This document shows positions 16,934-23,424 of a DNA stretch of 24,965 bases, one piece after another (the stretch's first letter is position 1; each line of letters starts with the position of its first letter). The notes under the pieces were generated by a model. The model was not told the DNA's origin, did no database searches, and saw nothing but the letters and a program-made list of their open reading frames with translations. The DNA is from Candidatus Altimarinota bacterium. GTDB lineage: Bacteria > Patescibacteriota > Gracilibacteria > BD1-5 > UBA2023. A program made the position numbers and the translations under genes. Where the stretch lies: NCBI GenBank assembly GCA_003488655.1, contig DNKW01000011.1, forward strand, positions 1 through 24,965, given 5' to 3'.

Positions 16934-18424
16934 GGAGAGAAGCCATACCCCTCCGATTCCTCCGAGATAGAGAATCGAAAATACAAGAGAACAAATAAGA
17001 AGGGAAACAAAAACTCCGGTATGGAGCATATGTAAAACATACCAATTCGCCCCGCTTGCGAGAACGGCGAAAAAAATCGTGGAGAGTGTGAAACTCGGGA
17101 GGAAGTCGAACCGCACCAAGTGCCGTGTCGCGCGATAAGTGAAAATAAGGAGGAGAATCTGACATACGAGCGTGACCCAGGCGGATCCGACGAAAGAATA
17201 GAACGGAATGAGAGCAATATTTCCCACGAGATTCGCGAGGGTGATGATCAAATTTATCTTCAAGAGTCTTTTCTGTTCGTCGTGGGCGATGAGGAGGTAG
17301 GTGAAGAGGGAGGAGAGAAAATAGAAGAGGAAGATGAATACGACGATTCGCATGGCATCGAGCGAAGTATAGAGGTACTTCGTGTGTTCGATATACTCGC
17401 GGGTTGCGATGAAACTCACTACATTTGCATCGTTCACGAAGAGAAACGAAGCAATCCCGATCCCGAAGATGAGAAGGATTTTGTAGGCTTTTGTGACGTA
17501 AGAAAGTAGGGCTTCCGTATCTACTTTTTTAATCGCTTCCGTGAAGAGCGGAAGCATGGAGTTCAGGAACAGGGTTCCGAACATCATCCCGACTTCGACA
17601 ATCTTCATAGGAACCGAATAGAGCGCTATAGAGGTATCTGCAATAGCTTGAGGCAAGAGAATCGAGAGAAGGACGATGTCCACCTTGAAATAAATGACAT
17701 TGAGAAAAAGCGCGATTCCGTAGGGGAGGGAAGTCCAAAGAATGTGTTTCATATACGCGGGATCGAATCGGAACCGGATTGGTTCGATTTTACGGGCATA
17801 GAAGTAGAGAAGTCCGGTCATAACGATATTCCCGAGAAGTCCCGCAAGGAGTATGGCGACGAATCACCAGAACTGGAGCGTGGGATCTCCTGACATAAGT
17901 CCTTTCGGGAGCAGAACAAAAACGATGAGCAACACCGCGAGGAAATTCACAACCTTCCCCGTGGTCATGGAGACGAAAGAAAACTCGGTCTTGAGATGGG
18001 CTTGGAGCAGGGACATAACCGAACTGTTCATGAGTCCGAAGAGGGTAAATACTCCCGTGATGAGTATCCCCGCCATCGCCATCGGAGAATTGTACCCTGG
18101 CAGAAAGAACCCGATAGCAAGCGAAATGAGGATAATAACTCCTCAGAAAAATGTTCGCAGTGTGAGTATATTTCCGACGATACTCTGTACTTTTTCATGA
18201 TTGTCTTTGTGTGCGCTAATCTCCCGAACGGTAATCGTATAGAGACCGAGGTCGGCGATGACCGAGAAGATGGAGAGATAATTATATATCTTCGAGTAGA
18301 GTCCATATCCTGCGACATCCAGATAGTTCGTGAGGATTTTGATGAGGAATATCGAGATGAGCGCCGTCGCCACCTTTCCGGCGATTTGTGCGAGCGTGTT
18401 GGAGTAGACTTTTTTGGTGGCCAT
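16913..18424 (-). CDS. Wzx/MATE-type polysaccharide flippase, 503 aa, two UGA
   Basis: A polytopic membrane protein of the MOP (MATE/Wzx/MurJ) superfamily. It would flip lipid-linked sugars across the membrane for surface polysaccharide. About 12-14 hydrophobic helices are visible. The N-terminus (YSNTLAQIAGKVATALISIF, then LDVAGYGLYSKIYNYLSI) is typical of Wzx-like transporters, with the (A/G)xxYG motif after helix 1. UGA occurs at residues 94 (FFGGVII) and 187 (FWGFVAI), each inside a helix. It ends at TAA (16913) within the opposing terminator. MurJ is less likely because the N-terminal motif and the C-terminal half fit the polysaccharide-export branch better. The exact substrate is unknown. 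Confidence 0.87.
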
Positions 18425-18463
18425 TTCTTGAGGGGAATATTGATGGTAAAAAGATAGTCCCTA

Positions 18464-18490
18464 AGTATAGGGAAAAAAGAGAAAAAGCAA
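18464..18490 (-). promoter_or_regulatory. Possible promoter TTGCTT-N15-TATACT for the flippase
   Basis: The -10 TATACT (18464-18469) and -35 TTGCTT (18485-18490) are on the minus strand. The 15-bp spacing is short, so this is less certain than the others. Confidence 0.5.
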
Positions 18491-18528
18491 GATATTGGTC
18501 ACAACTCTGTTTTTTTCTTCAAAAGAAA

Positions 18529-18556
18529 TTGACAATAATTTATTTTTGGATACAAA
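18529..18556 (+). promoter_or_regulatory. Promoter TTGACA-N16-TACAAA for the SD-led gene at 18613
   Basis: The -35 TTGACA (18529-18534) and -10 TACAAA (18551-18556) predict a start near 18563. It diverges from the flippase promoter. Confidence 0.78.
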
Positions 18557-18612
18557 TATGAAGCCATATTCAAGGGCATAATCTTGAATTATTTATTATG
18601 AGGAGTGTTGCG

Positions 18613-19263
18613 ATGTCAGAGACAATTCATAGACCGGAAAATATCGGTGAACAGCTGGTGAAACTTTACAAGCGTTTTCCCCTGATTGCCGGTGATGCCA
18701 ACCCTGATTTGTTGCAAAAAATTGAAAAATTCGAAGCCACACTTCCCATAGGCGCTTTCTGGGCCGCGATACCATCCTGGCTGTATATCGTGAATTCCTA
18801 CCAGAAAGCCCTGCTGAAGTTGTTTGAATTTCTCAAGGAAGATTATGGTGACTTCAAGAACTATCGTGAAGGCAAGATTGGCATGGAGTACCTGCAGGAA
18901 ACCATGGAAAAAATCATGATGATGCAGAAGCTTTCGGAAAGTCAGAATTCAGATGTTGTGATGATTCCGGTAAATCTTTTGTCCATTGCCGAAGAGCATG
19001 AATCGTTCGGATTCGTTTCTTTTCATCTCGGGGCTTTTGAAACCGCTGTATTGTTATTGCTCCATCGGGAATACTTCCAATCGTTCGGGGAAGTGAAAAT
19101 ATACTGCTTCGGCGATCGTTACCAGGAAGTCGATAAAACAGCTGTCGTCCGTGTTCCGTATTTTGAAATCAAAGACGGCAAACTTACGTTCGGCACGGAT
19201 CATATGAGTAGAGTTCCACACTGGAAAGAATTTCCTTCGGCGATTGGATTTTCCCCGCTGTGA
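18613..19263 (+). CDS. Probable acquired gene ending in UGA, 216 aa (261 aa if UGA is read as Gly)
   Basis: Soluble protein of unknown function. I chose ATG 18613 because GAGGAG (18600-18605) lies 7 bases before it; an upstream ATG (18598) overlaps that ribosome site. The C-terminal part (FHLGAFETAVLLLLHREYFQ, IYCFGDRYQE, KLTFGTDHMSRV, SAIGFSPL) reminds me of hypothetical proteins from Parcubacteria, but this is memory only. It ends naturally at UGA (19261-19263) after GFSPL. In this host that codon means Gly and would add 45 residues through a terminator hairpin to TAA at 19396-19398. Of its 13 glycines six are GGC and only two GGA, unlike its neighbours. No internal UGA occurs. All this points to recent transfer from a standard-code donor. 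Confidence 0.72.
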   Translation: MSETIHRPENIGEQLVKLYKRFPLIAGDANPDLLQKIEKFEATLPIGAFWAAIPSWLYIVNSYQKALLKLFEFLKEDYGDFKNYREGKIGMEYLQETMEKIMMMQKLSESQNSDVVMIPVNLLSIAEEHESFGFVSFHLGAFETAVLLLLHREYFQSFGEVKIYCFGDRYQEVDKTAVVRVPYFEIKDGKLTFGTDHMSRVPHWKEFPSAIGFSPL

Positions 19264-19334
19264 ATACGGATGCTTGATTCTCGGATATTTGATTCTTTTG
19301 AATCTCATATTTCGGGTTTCGGCCTAACAAATTC

Positions 19335-19364
19335 AGGAGCACCCGAGGGTGCTCCTATTTTTTT
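19335..19364 (+). terminator. Terminator of the SD-led gene at 18613
   Basis: A 9-bp stem AGGAGCACC / GGTGCTCCT with a CGAG loop and an ATTTTTTTT tail. The T-run also forms part of the recG -35 box. Its position 72 bases after the UGA supports UGA as the gene's original stop. Confidence 0.88.
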
Positions 19365-19390
19365 GCTTTCTTTCTCATTTTCCGTATTAT
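19363..19390 (+). promoter_or_regulatory. Promoter TTGCTT-N16-TATTAT for recG
   Basis: The -35 TTGCTT (19363-19368) lies in the T-run of the preceding terminator. The -10 TATTAT is at 19385-19390. The predicted start is near 19397, about 22 nt before ATG 19419. Confidence 0.65.
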
Positions 19391-19418
19391 TCTCGTAATT
19401 CCTCTTCATTATATTCCT

Positions 19419-21413
19419 ATGACTCTTCTTACCAAAGCATTTCTCCATACGACCGATTCCTACATCAAGCGCCTCCAGAAAGGAGGAATCGAGACGGTGG
19501 AGGATCTCATCGGACATTATCCGCGAACCTATAAGGACAAATTGGAAGTGTTGGAATATTTCAGTTTCGTGAATATTCAGGAACCGAATACACTTCGGGT
19601 GAAGATCGAATCTCTCACCACCGAGCGGACGAGAAATAATAAAGAATTGAGCAAAGCGGTTCTCTGCGATAAGGGCGGATTCCTTTCCGAAGCGGTATGG
19701 TTCAACAGAAAATATATGCTCCAGAAATTTCATGCGGGCGACACAGTGAAGATCTATGGGAAGCCGAAGTACGAATACGGAAAACTCTCGTTTCCGAGTC
19801 CCGAGATAGAGTTCGCAAAAGACGAGGGTTCTTCAATCGTTCCCGTGTATCCGGAGTGTAACTATATCCCGTCTGTTTGGTTCGAGGGAAAAATGGCCTC
19901 GGTTCGTGAATATATTCGAACGATTCCCGAAGTGCTTCCGGAAGAAATCCGTAAGCAGAAGGGATTTCGGACAAAAGCCGTCAATATCACCGCGATTCAT
20001 TTTCCTACATCGAAGGCAGATTTTGAGCGAGCAAGAACCGAGCTCGCGTATGAGGAACTCTTCTCTCTCCAGTACGAGGGAATTATACGGAAGAAAGACG
20101 GAGAAAAAATGAGTGAGGGGCGGGCAGTGTCTATTCCGATGAACCCTGAAACGGTGAAAGGGATTATCTCCAAGCTTCCGTTTCCGCTCACGAACGGGCA
20201 GAAAGTGGTGCTTTTTCAGATTCTCAAAGATATGGAACGTCCTTTTGCGATGCAGCGATTGCTCCAAGGGGATGTCGGAACCGGAAAGACGATCGTGGTA
20301 ATAATCGCGGCGATTCACGCGATACTGGAGAGCCGGAAGATGCCAGGGAAAACTCCTGTACAAGTCGCCATCCTCGCCCCGACAGAGATTCTTGCGAGAC
20401 AACATTTCGCGAGTTCTATGAACCTCCTTGCGGAATTCGGAATCACTTCCGATTTCCTTGTTGGAGGACTGACTCCCAAACAAAAAACTGATGTCAAAGC
20501 CCGTCTCAAGAATGGAGATTTGTCCGTCATTATTGGAACGCATGCACTTCTTGAAGATACCGTGCATTTCGAAAATCTCGGACTTACTATCATCGATGAA
20601 CAGCATCGATTCGGTGTGGAGCAACGGCGAGCTTTGGAACAATATAGCTCGCATAAAACCGGAGGACTTCCACACGTGCTCAATATGACCGCCACTCCTA
20701 TTCCCCGGACTCTTTCTCTGACCATTTACGGTGATCAGGATATCTCGGTGCTTTCCGAGTATCCGGTCGGTCGTAAGTCAATCCATACGAGGGTGCTCGC
20801 TGAAACAGAACGAAACGAAGCGTACAAATTCATCGCAACAGAGGTACAAGCAGGACGGCAAGTGTACTGGATATCTCCGCTTGTCGAGGAATCCGAGACT
20901 CTCGATATCGCGAGTGCGGTCAATATGCAAGAAATCCTCCAGAGCGTATTCCCCGATTTCCGGATAGGACTCATCCACGGGAAGATGAAAGCGAAGGAAA
21001 AAGATACTATCATGCAGGCTTTTTATGAGCGAAAAATCGATATTCTCTCCTCCACTTCGGTTGTGGAAGTCGGGGTGGATAATCCGAATGCAACGGTCAT
21101 ATGCATCGAAGCGGCGGAACGATTCGGACTCTCACAACTCCACCAGTTCCGCGGACGTGTCGGTCGTGGAAAAGATCAATCCTATTGCTACCTTTTTACG
21201 ACGAAAAATTATACAGGAGAACGACTCCGAGCGATGGAACGAACCAATGACGGATTCGAACTCTCCGAGATAGACCTCGAACTTCGAGGCCCCGGGGAAG
21301 TCTACGGAGTTCGCCAGAGCGGGGTTCCAGAGTTCAAAATCGCCGACATCAAGGACTTGGAGCTTGTGAGCGAGATACGAGCGGACATTGAGGAATGGAT
21401 GACGAGGAAATAG
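19419..21413 (+). CDS. recG: ATP-dependent DNA helicase RecG, 664 aa
   Basis: Remodels stalled replication forks and branch-migrates Holliday junctions. The N-terminal wedge/OB region (residues about 1-150) includes YPRTYKDK and LRVKIESL. Helicase motifs follow in order: LTNGQKVVLFQI (Q-like), GDVGTGKT (Walker A, 284-291), APTEILARQH, IIGTHALL, DEQHRFG (393-399), NMTATPIPRTL, then STSVVEVGVDNPNATV and LSQLHQFRGRVGRG in the second RecA domain. It is close in length to other bacterial RecG proteins. It contains no UGA codon in 664 codons, unlike most long genes in the window, and is the only large gene here that reads normally with the standard code. Stop TAG; the next promoter's -35 begins at once. 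Confidence 0.97.
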   Translation: MTLLTKAFLHTTDSYIKRLQKGGIETVEDLIGHYPRTYKDKLEVLEYFSFVNIQEPNTLRVKIESLTTERTRNNKELSKAVLCDKGGFLSEAVWFNRKYMLQKFHAGDTVKIYGKPKYEYGKLSFPSPEIEFAKDEGSSIVPVYPECNYIPSVWFEGKMASVREYIRTIPEVLPEEIRKQKGFRTKAVNITAIHFPTSKADFERARTELAYEELFSLQYEGIIRKKDGEKMSEGRAVSIPMNPETVKGIISKLPFPLTNGQKVVLFQILKDMERPFAMQRLLQGDVGTGKTIVVIIAAIHAILESRKMPGKTPVQVAILAPTEILARQHFASSMNLLAEFGITSDFLVGGLTPKQKTDVKARLKNGDLSVIIGTHALLEDTVHFENLGLTIIDEQHRFGVEQRRALEQYSSHKTGGLPHVLNMTATPIPRTLSLTIYGDQDISVLSEYPVGRKSIHTRVLAETERNEAYKFIATEVQAGRQVYWISPLVEESETLDIASAVNMQEILQSVFPDFRIGLIHGKMKAKEKDTIMQAFYERKIDILSSTSVVEVGVDNPNATVICIEAAERFGLSQLHQFRGRVGRGKDQSYCYLFTTKNYTGERLRAMERTNDGFELSEIDLELRGPGEVYGVRQSGVPEFKIADIKDLELVSEIRADIEEWMTRK

Positions 21414-21441
21414 TTGACAATTATTCGGTCGTAGATATATT
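21414..21441 (+). promoter_or_regulatory. Promoter TTGACA-N16-TATATT for the 166 aa gene
   Basis: The -35 TTGACA (21414-21419) starts immediately after the recG stop codon. The -10 TATATT is at 21436-21441. The predicted start near 21448 leaves a 24-nt leader before ATG 21472. Confidence 0.78.
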
Positions 21442-21471
21442 ACGTTTTTGTATATTTATCCATTGCACGAT

Positions 21472-21972
21472 ATGATAGTAGCATTTCTTGATGGTGGTCA
21501 TTTGACAGTAGGATTACAGGAAAATACTATAGTTCCTCTTAAATCAAGTCAGCGAGCCTTTTGTTACATTTTATGTGTACATACAAGAGAACGAACAGGA
21601 CAAATTCTCGAAATTACCCAAGATATATCTTTAGTAGATACTTTGAATATTGTGAATCTCTGAAATGTGGCTGATTTAACTTTTGTAATAGGACAAAATT
21701 CTCGTAGGAAAATAAATAAAATTTCGGATATAAAAAAACCGGAAGAAATTCTTACTTTTCGTTTTGGCTGATGATCTAGTTTGGATTTGTTTGTGTTTCC
21801 AGAGTATGATCCACTTTTTGAAGAACCAAAAGTACTTGAAAGTTATATGGTGTGAGTAGATAGAAGTGATTCAGTGAAGAATGAAAATGTTTTTGTTGTG
21901 GAGTATGGTGTGCCGAATTTAGTGAATAGGATTATTCCTTTGGGTGAGGAATTTAAGTGGATGCGGACTTAG
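21472..21972 (+). CDS. Hypothetical protein, 166 aa, four UGA including a tandem UGA-UGA
   Basis: Unknown family; beta-rich and soluble (MIVAFLDGGHLTVGL at the start, NVFVVEYGVPNLVNRIIPLG near the end). UGA codons occur at residues 64, 100, 101 and 128. Residues 99-101 are GGC-UGA-UGA, giving FGGGSS. The gene is markedly AT-rich. The in-frame TTG at 21448 coincides with the predicted transcription start, so I chose ATG 21472. It is a single-gene unit between recG and yebC with its own promoter, ending at TAG 21972. The only assignment I can support is a coding region that makes sense solely under the recoded alphabet. Confidence 0.72.
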
Positions 21973-21977
21973 TAGAT

Positions 21978-22005
21978 TTGATTTTTCATCGTCTCTCCCT
22001 ATACT
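21978..22005 (+). promoter_or_regulatory. Promoter TTGATT-N16-TATACT for yebC
   Basis: The -35 TTGATT (21978-21983) and -10 TATACT (22000-22005) predict a start near 22012, with a 29-nt leader to ATG 22041. Confidence 0.7.
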
Positions 22006-22040
22006 AGGCCGGTATTTTAGTATTTTCTTACATTTTTTCT

Positions 22041-22820
22041 ATGTGACGATGACCGGTTGTAGGCCCAAAAAAGACTCTGAGCGATAACGCTCGAGGGAAG
22101 GTGTTTGCCATACACGCAAAGCTTATCGCTATCGCGGCACGTTCGGGAGGTGATCCAGCGATGAATCCGGCGCTTTATGACGCTCTCGAAAAAGCCCGAA
22201 AAGCCAATGTGCCAGCCGACAATATCGAGCGTGCCATCAAGAAAGGAACCGGAGCGGATAAGGACGGTACGGAGATTACGGAGATTATCTATGAAGGGTA
22301 TTCTCCATGAGGAGTGGCAATTGTCGTGAAGACTCTGACCGATAATCGAAATCGAACGGCGAAAAATATGCGACATACTTTTTCAGAGTATGGAGGAAAC
22401 CTCGGGGAAACCGGATCTGTTTCCAGTTTCGCTTTCAAGTATCAAGGGTATGTGGAAGCTCCTGTTGGTGTCCATTCCATGGATCAATGGGAAGAATGGA
22501 TCATAGAATCGGGAGCGAGCGATTATGAATTCCTCGAAGATGCTACAAAAGTACGAATCTCCACAGAACGAACGGATCTGATGGGGGTGGTAAAATTTCT
22601 GAAAGGACAGGGACTTATGCTCGACAGTTATGGACTCGAATACTTCGCAATCAATGTTATAAATCTGGAAGATCCGGAGAAGATTCTCAAGCTCTACGCT
22701 CTCCTTGCCGATCTGGAGGACGATGATGATGTCGAACAGGTTTGGCACAACGCCGAGGTTTCTCCGGAGCTTTGGCAGCAGGCGGAAGAGGCGATGAGCA
22801 AATGAAAATTTAGGACCTAG
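22041..22820 (+). CDS. yebC: YebC/PmpR-family protein, 259 aa, four UGA
   Basis: A family of DNA-binding regulators and ribosome-associated translation factors (YebC/TACO1) that help translate proline-rich stretches. The N-terminus M-G-R-G-P is encoded ATG-UGA-CGA-UGA-CCG, so two of the first four codons are UGA. Then come [77 protein letters not shown] (UGA at residue 90 in the conserved PGGVA turn) and GGNLGETGSVSSFAF. A UGA at residue 255 follows ...EEAMSK, and the frame runs five codons further to TAG at 22818-22820. Read without recoding only an internal piece would remain. Strong family match. Confidence 0.95.
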
Positions 22821-22827
22821 TTAGATT

Positions 22828-22855
22828 TTGACAAAGAGATTAAAATTCATACACT
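22828..22855 (+). promoter_or_regulatory. Promoter TTGACA-N16-TACACT for the 131 aa gene
   Basis: The -35 TTGACA (22828-22833) and -10 TACACT (22850-22855) predict a start near 22862, 24 nt before ATG 22886. Confidence 0.75.
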
Positions 22856-22885
22856 GTTTCCGTACTATTTTTTCATATTTTCACT

Positions 22886-23281
22886 ATGTCCGATTCTACT
22901 GCAATTACCACACAAACAGCCACTATTTTCGCTGAACTCGTTTCGATTCATCCACTCTCTGAATTTGAAGAAACAACTTTTCTCGACCTTTTGGAACACT
23001 CTCTTTCTCTCTCAGTGACCGAGAAGAAACGGGTTATCGACGCTATTCCGACGCTATCGCAATTCCAGATCGATGAACTTACAAAAGTATTCGTCGACGA
23101 ACGCGAAGAATTTAAGAAGCTTCTTTCGAAAGAAGGAGACACCATCAAGGAACTCGTGGTGAAATCACGGGACGGATGGAAGCAGTTGGGAGAAATTTAT
23201 ACTCAGGAACGGGCACAGAAGGCAAAACAGAATGAAGATCAGGTAAAAATCGACGAGATGAAGAAGAGTCTCGGGATTTAA
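22886..23281 (+). CDS. Small helical protein, 131 aa; related to the 125 aa protein at 2576
   Basis: Function unknown. Helical N-terminal part (IFAELVSIHPLSEFEETTFL), a central motif KKRVIDAIPTLSQFQIDELTKVF (about residues 50-72) and a charged coiled-coil tail (DEREEFKKLLSKEG, later QERAQKAKQNEDQVK). The central motif and the arrangement match the minus-strand gene at 2576-2953 (YWFDILPSMTDEQVDRLFDI then ETERKKLEELE). Both are monocistronic, lack a Shine-Dalgarno sequence and carry no UGA. Such a pair of small paralogs suggests an expanded lineage family. Stop TAA. Confidence 0.85.
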   Translation: MSDSTAITTQTATIFAELVSIHPLSEFEETTFLDLLEHSLSLSVTEKKRVIDAIPTLSQFQIDELTKVFVDEREEFKKLLSKEGDTIKELVVKSRDGWKQLGEIYTQERAQKAKQNEDQVKIDEMKKSLGI

Positions 23282-23303
23282 TAATGGACTTAAAAGAAAT
23301 ATG

Positions 23304-23390
23304 AGTGGATCCCCGGGTCTTCGTTGCACTACGCCCGAGGATGACGGGGGTTCATGTCGTCATCCTCGCGAATGCGGGGATATAGCCACT
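23304..23390. repeat. Nested inverted repeat, 87 bp, between two genes
   Basis: The outer arms AGTGG-ATCCCCG (23304-23315) and CGGGGAT-ATAG-CCACT (23375-23390) match except for a 4-base insertion. Inside lies GAGGATGACG (23337-23346) with CGTCATCCTC (23358-23367). It is GC-richer than its flanks and resembles small repetitive intergenic elements. It has no T-run, so it is not a typical terminator. Confidence 0.6.
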
Positions 23391-23424
23391 TTTGGTATAT
23401 AGCTAATCATTTATTATTATCTTC

